Positions 1 to 8,461 of a DNA stretch of 64,000 nucleotides are shown piece by piece (within the stretch, counting starts at the first letter, position 1; each line of letters begins with the position of its first letter). Origin of the DNA: Halomonas sp. QHL1 (GTDB taxonomy: Bacteria > Pseudomonadota > Gammaproteobacteria > Pseudomonadales > Halomonadaceae); contig NZ_MINL01000001.1 of assembly GCF_001882345.1 (NCBI RefSeq), forward strand, positions 1,382,025-1,446,024, in the 5' to 3' direction. The position numbers and the translations under genes are program-made. The notes under the pieces are model-generated. The model saw only the letters and a program-made list of their open reading frames with translations, did no database searches and was not told the DNA's origin.

Positions 1-210
1 ATGTCGGGCACCTACGGCCACGAAACCCGCAACGCCGCCACTTCAAAAACTATCTACGCCCAGTCGTGGCAGCCCCAGGTAGAAGCCGAAAACAACGTAG
101 GCAAGTTGCTGGCCACCGGTTACTCCTGCCGCAGCCAGGTAAAGCGCTACTCTGAACAAGTTCTGCTGCACCCTTTGCAGGCACTACTTATTGCCTTAAA
201 GCGCAGCTAA
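1..210 (+). CDS. ydiJ: YdiJ-type FAD-binding oxidoreductase, C-terminal fragment
   Basis: This is the 3' end of a gene cut by the left window edge; the ATG at base 1 is very probably an internal methionine. The visible 69 residues match the extreme C-terminus of YdiJ-like proteins, which are large flavoproteins with an FAD-binding domain and a C-terminal Fe-S (CCG-type) domain. Recognisable pieces are the SGTYGHE segment, which in the family follows a cysteine pair, and ATGYSCRSQVKR near the end. Family members oxidise 2-hydroxy acids such as D-2-hydroxyglutarate. The substrate here cannot be judged from a fragment. It is transcribed toward the RND genes but is separated from them by about 100 bases with their own promoter-like sequence. 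Confidence 0.75.
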   Translation: MSGTYGHETRNAATSKTIYAQSWQPQVEAENNVGKLLATGYSCRSQVKRYSEQVLLHPLQALLIALKRS

Positions 211-211
211 A

Positions 212-240
212 GTTTGTACAAACACTAAGCCTTGTATAAC
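212..240 (+). promoter_or_regulatory. Putative operator/promoter of the first RND operon
   Basis: A perfect 12-base palindrome, gtttgtacaaac (212-223), sits in the short gap before the RND adaptor gene. A TATAAC hexamer at 235-240 could serve as the -10 box, with a poor -35 overlapping the palindrome. Perfect short palindromes over a promoter are typical of TetR- or MarR-family operators of efflux genes. No regulator gene is adjacent, so this is inference. Confidence 0.35.
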
Positions 241-314
241 GTTGAGGGAGCTAACGGCGTGCAGTGCAGAAATCTGTCACGCTGTTCATTGACTGTTATC
301 TTTCAGGAGCTGCC

Positions 315-1376
315 TTGTTATCTCTACTTTCCTCTCTGAGTCGCCTTGGCGCAGGCGCTGTTTTAACCCTGAGCCTAGCGGCCATGGCGGTCGCTCAGGA
401 AAACCGTGTTGAGACGCAGGTGGTTACTGACTCTCCGCGGATTGAGATACTGCCGCTTATCGGTAGCGTTAGCGCCCCACAAACCTCCCAACTGTCCAGC
501 GCTGAAGCGGGTCAGGTCAGCGAGCTAACGGTTGAAATGGGCGACACAGTTACTCAAGGCCAGCCGCTGCTCTCATTGGATACCCGCGATATTAGCTTGG
601 AAAGCCAGCGCGCCCGCGCGAATCTAGCCCAGGCCGAAGCCGAACGTGACGAAGCACAGCGCCTAGTGAGCGAAGCCAACCAGCTCTCGGCGCAAAACTT
701 TGCTGCCAGCGAGCGCCGCCAGCGTGAAAGCGCTTTGGCGGCTGCCCAGGCCACCCTTGAAGCGCGCCGAGCGGATTACGAGCTAGCCCAACTGCAGCTC
801 GAGCGTCACCAGATACGCGCACCCTTCGACGGCATGGTCACCCACCGGGAGAGCAATGTCGGTGAGTGGGTCAACCCTGGCGATACCCTGCTCACCTTGG
901 TCGATTTAGCGTCCCTTCGCTTGGATTTCTCGGCGCCGCTCTCTGCCTACCAACGCTTTGAGGGCTCCCAGTTAGAGGTGCGCTTAGAAGGCAGCGATCA
1001 ATGGCACCAGGCGCGCACCCTCGCGCGTATTCCCCTCGATGCCAGCTCAAGGCAGTTTCTGCTTCGCGCGGCGCCGGAAAAACAACTTGAAATGCTGCCG
1101 GGTATGGCGGTGGAAGGCCGTTTGCAACTTAACGGCGAAAGCGGACCCAGCGTGCCGCGGGATGCCCTCATTCGCCGACCGGATGGCAGCGTTAGCGTTT
1201 GGCTAGCCCGCCAGAGCGATGATACTTGGCAGGCGTTCGAGCAGAGGGTTGAGATCGGCAGCAGCTACCAGGGAGAGGTCGCCGTCAATGAGGGCCTATC
1301 AGCGGGAGACCGCGTCATCGTCGTCGGTAATGAGCGGCTTGAAGACGGGCAAAACGTGTCCCTGAGCGACGACTAA
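315..1376 (+). CDS. RND efflux periplasmic adaptor (membrane fusion protein)
   Basis: This is an HlyD/AcrA-family adaptor that would bridge an inner-membrane RND pump to an outer-membrane channel. A TTG start at 315 is preferred because a clear AGGAG (305-309) lies just upstream and the product then begins with a clean Sec signal peptide ending near AMAVAQ. An ATG at 264 would add 17 unlikely residues. The protein has a biotinyl-lipoyl-like hairpin half (SSAEAGQVSELTVEMGD), an Ala/Glu/Arg-rich coiled-coil hairpin around residues 80-145, the second lipoyl half with RAPFDGMVTHRESNVGEWV, and a beta-barrel/membrane-proximal end. The stop is followed after 18 bases by the pump gene, so the two are co-transcribed. 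The exported substrate is not predictable. Confidence 0.85.
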   Translation: MLSLLSSLSRLGAGAVLTLSLAAMAVAQENRVETQVVTDSPRIEILPLIGSVSAPQTSQLSSAEAGQVSELTVEMGDTVTQGQPLLSLDTRDISLESQRARANLAQAEAERDEAQRLVSEANQLSAQNFAASERRQRESALAAAQATLEARRADYELAQLQLERHQIRAPFDGMVTHRESNVGEWVNPGDTLLTLVDLASLRLDFSAPLSAYQRFEGSQLEVRLEGSDQWHQARTLARIPLDASSRQFLLRAAPEKQLEMLPGMAVEGRLQLNGESGPSVPRDALIRRPDGSVSVWLARQSDDTWQAFEQRVEIGSSYQGEVAVNEGLSAGDRVIVVGNERLEDGQNVSLSDD

Positions 1377-1394
1377 AGGAGCCCGACCCCACCT

Positions 1395-4300
1395 ATGTTT
1401 GCCGCCATTATTCGTCACGGCATCTTGGTTAGCGTTATTACGCTGATCCTGCTGATTCTGGGTATCGCTGCCATCTGGCGCATCCCTGTACAGATGATTC
1501 CCGACCTGGAAACCCGCGTGGTGGGTATCGAGACCCAGTGGCCGGGTGCTACGCCGCAGGATATTGAAAAGGATATCCTGATAGAGCAGGAGGAGTTCCT
1601 GCGTAATGTGCCCAACCTGCAGCGCATGGAGTCCACCGCCAGCAGCGGCAGCGCCGAAATCGAGCTGGAGTTCCCGTTTGGCGTAGACCTTACCGAAACC
1701 TTGATTCGGGTTAACAACGCGCTAAGTCAGGTGCCCTCCTACCCCAATAACGTTGACCAGCCGCGCATCGTGGCCAACTCGTTTTCCGCCAACGCCTTTA
1801 TGTACTTTAACATTGGCCCCCGGGAGGGTAACCCTCGCCAGCTCGATATGCCGGCCATGCGCGACTACCTGGAGGATAATGTCCGCCCGCGCCTTGAGAG
1901 CGTTGCCGGTGTATCGGAAGTTACGGTTTCCGGTGGTGCAGAGCGGCAAATGCAGCTACTGATCGACCCCGAAGCGTTGGTAGCCCGTGAACTGAGTATC
2001 GCTGATATTCAGGCCGCCCTTCAGGCCCGCAACCAGGATGTCTCCGGCGGCAGCCTAGAGAGCGGCAAACGCCGCTACCTGCTGCGTACCGTGGGCCGTT
2101 TTGAGAATGTTGAAAGCCTTGAAGCGCTGATCCTCATCCGCGACGGCGACGCGGTCACCCGGCTAAGCGATGTGGCCGAGGTGCGTCAATCCTATGCTGA
2201 ACTCACATCCCGCGCTTACAGCTCGGACGGACAGCCGGTATTAAGCGTGCAGGTGCGCCGGGAACCGGGCGCCAACGTGATCGATATCAAGCGTGCCATG
2301 CTCGACGAAGTCGCGGCGCTTAATCAAGGTCTGCTAGCCGGGCAGGGCATGCGTATGACGCTCTCCAGCGACGACGTGCGCTACGTGGAGTCGTCGATTG
2401 CCAATGTCTGGGTCAATCTGGGCCTGGGGGCGCTGTTTGCCACCTTGGTGATGTACGCTTTTCTTCGCTCCGCCCGCGCTACCCTGGCCGGGGTCATCGG
2501 CATACCTATCTGCACCATCGCTGCCTTTCTAGGCCTGCTGCTGGCGGGCCGCACGCTCAACGTCATTTCGCTGGCGGGTGTTGCTTTCGCCATTGGCATG
2601 ACCATCGATAACACCATCGTCGTGCTGGAGAGCATTGAGACCCAGCGCCGCCGTGGCCTGGCGCGCTTTGAAGCGGCTCTCGAGGGCGTCAAGCAAGTAT
2701 GGCCCGCGGTGCTCGCCTCAACGCTGACTACTATTTTAGTCTTTGTGCCGATCTTCTTTATTCAGCAGGAAGCCGGGCAGCTCTACTCCGATATTGCAGT
2801 GGCCATCTCGACCTCGATTATTGTCTCCATGGTGGTCGCCATTACCGTTATTCCCACCCTGGGCGCGCATATCGATTTTCGCGGTAAGGAGAGCGCTTCA
2901 ACGTCATCGCCGCGCTGGGTACGCGGCTGTCTGTGGGTAGTTGATGGCATCATCCGCACGACCTTCCGGCGCGTTCTCGCCATCGTGCTGGGCATTGTGG
3001 GGGGTATCGGCATTTTTGTCTGGCTGACGCCCCCGGCGGAGTACCTGCCCGAAGGCGAAGAAGCCAAAACCTTTGCTAGCATGAACGCCCCGGCGAGTTA
3101 CAATCTGGCCACCATGGATGCGATTGCCCAAACCCTGCAACAGGAGTTGGAGCCCCATGTGGGCGCTGAGCCTGAGCGCTTCGAGGGCGGCGACACCGAC
3201 ATCCCGCCGATTCGCACTATGGGGATACAAGCCGAAGCTCAAAGCCTACGGATCATTGCTGAAACCATCGACCCCATCCATATTGAAGCGTTGATGGACG
3301 CCCTCACCCGTCGTTTTGAGAAATACCCAGACATGCGCGCCTTTGCCGCTCGCGGCTCGATTATCTCCAGCAACGACGGTGGTACACGCAGTATCACGCT
3401 AGATATTGCCGGCAACGATCTAAACGAACTCTACACTACCGCCAATGCGATTTATCAGCGCGCCCAGACAGTGTTCGACAACCCACGCATTCAGTCGCGG
3501 CCCTCCGCCCTGGATCTTGGCCAGCCGCTGATCGAGGTGTATCCCAATTGGGAGCGCGCGGCCGAAGTCGGCCTGGATACCAGCGCGTTGGGCACCACCG
3601 TCGCGGTGCTCACCAACGGCGCCTACCTGGATGACTTTTATCTCGACGACGAGAAAATCGACCTTTACGGCTATGGCCCCGAGGCGGGCGATATCGACCT
3701 GGATGCCCTCGCCACCCTGCCCATCTATACCCCTTCTGGGGTGAGCGTTCCGCTCAACACCCTCGCCGATATTCGCGAGACGGTGGGAACGGCTACGCTG
3801 CGGCGGGTAGACGGTCGCCGCAGCGTTACGCTGGACGTCATTCCACCCCGCAGCGTGGCGCTGGAAGCCGGTATCGAGCAAATGCAGGATGAGGTGATCG
3901 ACCAACTGCGCGATGAAGGCGTCATACCTGCCAACATTAATGTCAGCGTGACCGGTGCGGGGGATCAGTTGGACGCAACCCGCCAGGCGCTTACCGGCAA
4001 TGCGTTAATCGCCTTGGCGATTGTGTATCTGCTGCTGGTAGCGATTTTTGCCCACTGGGGTTACCCGCTGCTTATCCTCGCCACTATTCCGTTAGGTGCC
4101 GCCGGGGGGATTGTAGGGCTGTGGCTGATGAATACGGTGGGCGCTCAGTTGCCGAAAATTGGTTTGAACGCCATCAGCCAGCCGTTTGATATGATCACCA
4201 TGCTGGGATTTTTGATTCTGATGGGGACAGTGGTCAACAACCCGATACTGGTGGTGCATCAAGCGAGAGAGAATCTACGCACGGCGAGCATGGGGGTGCG

Positions 4301-4538
4301 GGAAGCCGTTCAACAGGCGGTGGAGAGCCGTTTAAGGCCTATCGCCATGACGACTCTTACCACCCTGTGCGGGCTTTCGCCGCTGGTGTTTCTACCCGGG
4401 GAAGGCACCGAGCTTTACCGCGGCGTCGGTGCCATTGTGCTATTTGGGCTGCTCGGTACGGCAATTGTCACCGTTACCTTCTTGCCAGCGCTTACCGTTG
4501 CCGTACTCAGCTGGAAAACCAAACGGTCGGCGAGCTAA
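1395..4538 (+). CDS. RND efflux transporter permease
   Basis: At 1047 residues this is a full-length AcrB-superfamily proton antiporter: one N-terminal TM helix, a large periplasmic porter loop, TM2-6, a second loop and TM8-12. An AAGGAG-like site (1376-1381) precedes the ATG. In TM4 the proton-relay motif reads GMTIDNTIVVLE near residue 405, so the second Asp of the classical DD pair is Asn. The TM10 segment reads VVNNPILVVHQ and lacks the AcrB lysine. These features are usual in the non-AcrB 'HAE-like' clades, so the pump is probably functional but not a standard AcrB orthologue. It forms an operon with the adaptor; no outer-membrane TolC partner is encoded nearby. It converges on trpC with only 12 bases between the stops. 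Confidence 0.9.
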   Translation: MFAAIIRHGILVSVITLILLILGIAAIWRIPVQMIPDLETRVVGIETQWPGATPQDIEKDILIEQEEFLRNVPNLQRMESTASSGSAEIELEFPFGVDLTETLIRVNNALSQVPSYPNNVDQPRIVANSFSANAFMYFNIGPREGNPRQLDMPAMRDYLEDNVRPRLESVAGVSEVTVSGGAERQMQLLIDPEALVARELSIADIQAALQARNQDVSGGSLESGKRRYLLRTVGRFENVESLEALILIRDGDAVTRLSDVAEVRQSYAELTSRAYSSDGQPVLSVQVRREPGANVIDIKRAMLDEVAALNQGLLAGQGMRMTLSSDDVRYVESSIANVWVNLGLGALFATLVMYAFLRSARATLAGVIGIPICTIAAFLGLLLAGRTLNVISLAGVAFAIGMTIDNTIVVLESIETQRRRGLARFEAALEGVKQVWPAVLASTLTTILVFVPIFFIQQEAGQLYSDIAVAISTSIIVSMVVAITVIPTLGAHIDFRGKESASTSSPRWVRGCLWVVDGIIRTTFRRVLAIVLGIVGGIGIFVWLTPPAEYLPEGEEAKTFASMNAPASYNLATMDAIAQTLQQELEPHVGAEPERFEGGDTDIPPIRTMGIQAEAQSLRIIAETIDPIHIEALMDALTRRFEKYPDMRAFAARGSIISSNDGGTRSITLDIAGNDLNELYTTANAIYQRAQTVFDNPRIQSRPSALDLGQPLIEVYPNWERAAEVGLDTSALGTTVAVLTNGAYLDDFYLDDEKIDLYGYGPEAGDIDLDALATLPIYTPSGVSVPLNTLADIRETVGTATLRRVDGRRSVTLDVIPPRSVALEAGIEQMQDEVIDQLRDEGVIPANINVSVTGAGDQLDATRQALTGNALIALAIVYLLLVAIFAHWGYPLLILATIPLGAAGGIVGLWLMNTVGAQLPKIGLNAISQPFDMITMLGFLILMGTVVNNPILVVHQARENLRTASMGVREAVQQAVESRLRPIAMTTLTTLCGLSPLVFLPGEGTELYRGVGAIVLFGLLGTAIVTVTFLPALTVAVLSWKTKRSAS

Positions 4539-4550
4539 CAAGCTGCGGCG

Positions 4551-5354
4551 TTAAAAGAATAACTGCTTCAGTGCCAAGCCTGGATCGCTTTCGCGCATAA
4601 AGACTTCGCCAACCAGGAACCCGTTAACGTTGTGGTCACGCATTAGCTCAACGTCATCGCGGGTATGGATACCCGATTCGGTAATCACTGTGACGCCCTC
4701 AGGAATGCGCGGCAGCAGATCCAGAGTGGTATTCAGGCTGGTTTCAAAGGTATGCAGGTTCCGGTTATTGATGCCGACCAGCTTTAGATCCAGCGCTAGC
4801 GCGCGCTCAAGCTCCTCGGCGTCGTGCACCTCGACTAGCACATCCATACCCAGCTGATTGGCCTGCTGGTTCAGGTCGCGCAGCTGTGCGTCATCCAGGG
4901 CAGCAACGATCAGTAGTATGCAGTCCGATCCAATCGCCCGCGCTTCACAGACCTGGTAGCCATGGGTGATAAAGTCTTTGCGAATCACCGGCAGCGTGCA
5001 GACATCCCGAGCGGCGATCAAATAGTCTTCGTGGCCTTGGAAAAAGTCGGCGTCGGTGAGTACGGACAGACAAGCCGCGCCCCCTTGAGCATAGCTTTTA
5101 GCGATATCCGAGGGGTGAAACTCTTCGCGAATGATGCCTTTTGACGGTGAGGCTTTTTTCACCTCGGCGATAATCGCTGGATCACCTGTGGCGATGCGCG
5201 TATTAAGCGCCTCAATAAAGCCGCGGGGGGCGCTCTGCTGCTCCCCGAGGGCGAGCAGATCGGACTCCGAGACCGCTTGACGACGCTCAGCCACCTCTTG
5301 ATCTTTGCGAGCCAGAATGCGCGTTAAAATAGTTGGCGTTGCCTGTTGAGTCAT
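4551..5354 (-). CDS. trpC: Indole-3-glycerol phosphate synthase
   Basis: TrpC closes the indole ring of 1-(2-carboxyphenylamino)-1-deoxyribulose 5-phosphate in tryptophan biosynthesis. The 267-residue product has the normal length of the monofunctional enzyme and is not fused to TrpF. The (beta/alpha)8 signatures are clear: [10 protein letters not shown] near residues 64-73, [29 protein letters not shown] and [12 protein letters not shown]. It is the last gene of trpG-trpD-trpC, starting 24 bases after trpD. Its ribosome binding site is weak, which suggests translational coupling. The gene order matches that of pseudomonads, where trpE lies apart. Confidence 0.97.
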   Translation of the reverse strand: MTQQATPTILTRILARKDQEVAERRQAVSESDLLALGEQQSAPRGFIEALNTRIATGDPAIIAEVKKASPSKGIIREEFHPSDIAKSYAQGGAACLSVLTDADFFQGHEDYLIAARDVCTLPVIRKDFITHGYQVCEARAIGSDCILLIVAALDDAQLRDLNQQANQLGMDVLVEVHDAEELERALALDLKLVGINNRNLHTFETSLNTTLDLLPRIPEGVTVITESGIHTRDDVELMRDHNVNGFLVGEVFMRESDPGLALKQLFF

Positions 5355-5378
5355 GGTGGTCTCGACTTATTTAAAAAA

Positions 5379-6398
5379 CTAATGTTTAAAAACGCTGGTG
5401 AAGTGAAAAAGCTCTTTAAGTTTCTCAAGCGGCAGTTTGGAGGCTTGCGCGTCCTGGGCCACCATCACGCCCTCTTTTAAGGTATCTGCAACGCCCGAAC
5501 AGTAAAGCGCGGCCCCGGCGTTTAGCGCGACCATATCGGCAGCGGCACCTTCACCGGAAAGCGCAGCCTTGACCAAGCGCAGGCTGTCTTCGGCACTGGC
5601 GGCTTTCAGCGTTGCCAAGCTCTGGCGCTCAATGCCCAACTCTTCAGGCGTAATGGTGTACTGGGTAATCTCACCCTCTTTTAGCTCAGCTACCAAGGTG
5701 GGGCTGGCCAGAGAGATCTCATCCAGGCCGTCCTCTGAATGGACGACCATCACGTGGCGGCTGCCCAAGGTTTTCAGCACTTCCGCCATTAATGGCACTA
5801 ATTCCGGGGCGTACACACCCAGCACTTGGTTGGGTGCGCCAGCAGGATTGGTCAGCGGGCCCAAAATATTAAACAGCGTGCGTACGCCCATTTCCCGGCG
5901 CGGGCCAATGGCATAGCGCATGGCCGGATGGTGGTTGGGTGCAAACATAAAGCCTACGCCCACCTGCTCAATACAGCGCGCTACCTGGTCAGGCTTGAGA
6001 TCCAGGTAGATACCCGCCACATCGAACAGATCAGCGCTGCCCGAAGACGACGAAACGCTGCGATTACCGTGTTTAGCGACATGGGCACCAGCGGCAGCGG
6101 CGACAAAACTGGCAGCCGTGGAAACGTTAAACAGGTTGGCGCCATCGCCACCGGTGCCGACGATATCCACGATGTTTTCGGCATTCAGTTCAACGCGCTT
6201 CATTAGCTCGCGCATTACCTGAGCAGCGGCGCTAATTTCAACGGCGCTTTCGCCTTTCATGGCTAGGCCTACCAGCAGGCCACCAATTTGCGCATCGCTG
6301 GCATCGCCGGTCATGATTTGGCGCATCAAGGCGTGCATGGCATCGAAAGAGAGGTCTTCGCGGCGCATCACCGCATTAATCGCATCTCGCATTTGCAT
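5379..6398 (-). CDS. trpD: Anthranilate phosphoribosyltransferase
   Basis: TrpD transfers phosphoribose from PRPP to anthranilate, the second step of tryptophan synthesis. The product is 339 residues, typical for the stand-alone enzyme (not fused to TrpG as in E. coli). The PRPP-binding glycine loop GTGGDG is at about residues 81-86, followed by NVSTAASFVAA. The HGNRSVSSSSGSADLF segment forms the Mg/anthranilate site and LGPLTNPA is present further on. An alternative start at the third codon (MRDAIN) is possible. It lies between trpG and trpC in one operon. Confidence 0.97.
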   Translation of the reverse strand: MQMRDAINAVMRREDLSFDAMHALMRQIMTGDASDAQIGGLLVGLAMKGESAVEISAAAQVMRELMKRVELNAENIVDIVGTGGDGANLFNVSTAASFVAAAAGAHVAKHGNRSVSSSSGSADLFDVAGIYLDLKPDQVARCIEQVGVGFMFAPNHHPAMRYAIGPRREMGVRTLFNILGPLTNPAGAPNQVLGVYAPELVPLMAEVLKTLGSRHVMVVHSEDGLDEISLASPTLVAELKEGEITQYTITPEELGIERQSLATLKAASAEDSLRLVKAALSGEGAAADMVALNAGAALYCSGVADTLKEGVMVAQDAQASKLPLEKLKELFHFTSVFKH

Positions 6399-6435
6399 GA
6401 GCAGAGGGGCCCCTAAAAGCGTGTGAAACCGGCCA

Positions 6436-7056
6436 TCAGCCGCGTTTTAAAAAATTGGCCAACAGCTCGTGGCCTTGGCGGGTAAGAATCGACTCGGGGT
6501 GAAACTGCACCCCTTCAATATCCAGCTCGCGGTGACGAAACCCCATGACTAAACCGGGGGTCACATCGTCATCGCCTGTCCAGGCAGTGACTTCTAAACA
6601 GTCGGGCAGGCTCGCTTTATCGACCACCAGGGAGTGATAGCGGGTAACCTCAACAGGGTTATCCAGCCCTTCAAACACGCCGTGATTAGCGTGCAGCACG
6701 GCAGAAGTTTTGCCGTGCATGACCTTCGGAGCGTGCACGACCTTGCCACCATAAACCTGACCAATCGCCTGATGCCCCAGACAGACGCCTAAAATAGGCA
6801 GCCTGCCTGCAAAGTGATTGATGGCGGCCATGGAGATTCCCGCTTCGTTGGGCGTGCAGGGTCCCGGCGATACCACCAAATGCGTCGGCGCCAGCGCTTC
6901 GATTTGCTCAATGGTGATGTCGTCATTGAGGTGAGTGATCACTTCCGCACCCAACTCACCCAGATACTGGACGATGTTGAACGTGAAGCTGTCATAATTG
7001 TCGATCATCACCACTTTCTGCGCTGCCTGTTTCTGCACCGACTGAGCTTGCGCCAT
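6436..7056 (-). CDS. trpG: Anthranilate synthase component II (glutamine amidotransferase)
   Basis: TrpG releases ammonia from glutamine for the chorismate-to-anthranilate reaction of TrpE. The class I amidotransferase triad is visible: nucleophile Cys92 in [10 protein letters not shown], and His186 and Glu188 in GVQFHPES. The oxyanion segment VSPGPCTPN is present. The protein begins with a short extension before [13 protein letters not shown]; the family core starts at about residue 15, so the true start could be slightly internal. It heads the trpGDC operon. trpE is not in the window. Some organisms use one such subunit for both anthranilate and p-aminobenzoate synthesis. Confidence 0.95.
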   Translation of the reverse strand: MAQAQSVQKQAAQKVVMIDNYDSFTFNIVQYLGELGAEVITHLNDDITIEQIEALAPTHLVVSPGPCTPNEAGISMAAINHFAGRLPILGVCLGHQAIGQVYGGKVVHAPKVMHGKTSAVLHANHGVFEGLDNPVEVTRYHSLVVDKASLPDCLEVTAWTGDDDVTPGLVMGFRHRELDIEGVQFHPESILTRQGHELLANFLKRG

Positions 7057-7144
7057 TGCCCCACTTACTCCATTGCGTCATTTCGACCACAGATGAAACC
7101 GCTAATACGGTGATGATACCGCAACCGAGCACTCCCTTGCAGGC

Positions 7145-7346
7145 TTAAGTGCCACCTCGCGTGTCTTCCCGCGTCAGCCGACAGGCTGCATACTTAAACT
7201 CGGGTATTTTGCCGTAGGGGTCGAGGGCCGGGTTGGTGAGCAGATTGGCAGCGGCTTCCCGTACGCGTTTGGCGACCTCCCATAGGGTTTCCCGGGGGCA
7301 AGCGGTTACCTCAACACCATCTAAGGGTTAATGCGAAGGAGCTCAC
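7145..7346 (-). pseudogene. Remnant of formate dehydrogenase alpha subunit (internal deletion plus frameshift)
   Basis: Translating the minus strand shows both ends of an FdhF-type molybdopterin formate dehydrogenase with the middle missing. A GTG at 7346-7344, overlapping the TGA of the upstream gene and preceded by GGGAG, would start MSSFALTL. One extra base then shifts the frame into DGVEVTACPRETLWEVAKR, which matches the N-terminal [2Fe-2S] domain of the family. That runs directly into REAAANLLTNPALDP and KIPEFKYAA, the typical extreme C-terminus, ending at a TAA (7145-7147). About 900 residues are absent, including the whole catalytic domain. In-frame reading upstream also hits a TAA. 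I regard it as a dead gene; the assignment rests on recognising family termini by eye. Confidence 0.8.
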
Positions 7347-8461
7347 GTCGAACTCCCTTTTGCGCTAGCCTCTGGGGCATCGCTGACAATAATCTGCTGC
7401 TGGGCAAGCTCGCCTCGAAAGTCTTTCAGCAGCCCCAGCACGGGATTGGGCGCTGCTTGACCCAAACCGCAAATTGAGGCGTCCTGCATCACCTGCGCCA
7501 GCCGGGTGAGCTGGCCAACGTCCCAGTCAGCACGCTCCAGCAGGGTCAGCATTTTCTCAGGGCCTACCCGGCAAGGGGTGCACTGGCCGCAGGATTCGTC
7601 GGCAAAAAACGCCAGCAGATTGGTTGCCACTGCCTGCAAGTTATCCTGCTGGGAGAGCACGATCACCGCCGCCGAGCCTATAAAACAGCCGTGAGCCTGA
7701 AGCGTATCAAAATCCAGTGGGATATCCGCCTTGCTAGCGGGCAGAATTCCGCCAGACGCGCCGCCGGGCAAGTAACCCGCCAGTTGATGCCCTGCCGCCA
7801 TACCTCCGCAGTACTTATCGACCAGTTCGCGTAGGGTAATACCCGCTGGGGCAAGGTAAACACCGGGATATTTTACCCGGCCAGAGACCGAAAAACTGCG
7901 CAGCCCCGAACGGCTATGGCGACCTTGGCCAGCAAACCATTCGGCCCCCTGCTGCCAAATCGGCGCAATCCAGTACACCGTCTCAACGTTATTGACCAGC
8001 GTCGGGCAGCCAAACAGCCCCTGCTGCGCCACATAGGGTGGCCGATGGCGAGGCTTGCCGGGTTTGCCTTCAAGCGACTCAATCAGTGCCGACTCTTCAC
8101 CGCAAATGTAAGCGCCCGCACCTCGGCGCAGCACGATATAGCCCGGCGCAACCAATCCCGCCTGGACAAGCTCGCCAATCGCTTCACTCAGCACCCGGCG
8201 AAGGCCGGGGTACTCATCGCGCAGATAGATATACAGCGCCTTGGCCTCCACCGCCCAGGCGCTGATCAATGCGCCTTCCAAAAATTGATGAGGCGATTTT
8301 TCGAGATGATAGCGATCTTTAAAGGTACCTGGCTCGCCCTCATCAGCATTGATCACGCAATAGCGTGGCCCAGGCTCCTGACGCACAAAGTGCCACTTTT
8401 TAAAGGTTGGGAACCCCGCGCCGCCGAGTCCTCTTAAGCCTGCTTTGTCCAGCGTCGCCAT
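7343..8461 (-). CDS. NuoF-like diaphorase domain of NAD-dependent formate dehydrogenase beta subunit (3' part of a split gene)
   Basis: The product carries the FMN- and NADH-binding NuoF fold: GLGGAGFPTFKKW, NADEGEPGTFKDR, GAGAYICGEESALIESLEGKPG and the 4Fe-4S motif ESCGQCTPCRVG. A later ICGLGQAAPNP follows. In formate dehydrogenases this subunit passes electrons to NAD+. Reading the same frame upstream of the ATG gives GVSVDAL directly joined to MATLDKAGL, which is how NuoE-NuoF fusion proteins continue. The ATG is therefore probably an internal codon of a longer fused gene broken at the G tract 8481-8490. With the alpha subunit deleted downstream, its physiological role is doubtful. Confidence 0.8.
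   Translation of the reverse strand: MATLDKAGLRGLGGAGFPTFKKWHFVRQEPGPRYCVINADEGEPGTFKDRYHLEKSPHQFLEGALISAWAVEAKALYIYLRDEYPGLRRVLSEAIGELVQAGLVAPGYIVLRRGAGAYICGEESALIESLEGKPGKPRHRPPYVAQQGLFGCPTLVNNVETVYWIAPIWQQGAEWFAGQGRHSRSGLRSFSVSGRVKYPGVYLAPAGITLRELVDKYCGGMAAGHQLAGYLPGGASGGILPASKADIPLDFDTLQAHGCFIGSAAVIVLSQQDNLQAVATNLLAFFADESCGQCTPCRVGPEKMLTLLERADWDVGQLTRLAQVMQDASICGLGQAAPNPVLGLLKDFRGELAQQQIIVSDAPEASAKGSST

Noticed and set aside
264..314. Start of the first RND adaptor at the ATG at 264
   Set aside because: No ribosome binding site suits it, and the TTG at 315 has AGGAG and yields a proper signal peptide.
3420..3905. 161-codon open frame on the minus strand inside the RND pump gene
   Set aside because: It lies wholly within a well-supported gene, has no recognisable domain and shows shadow-frame composition.
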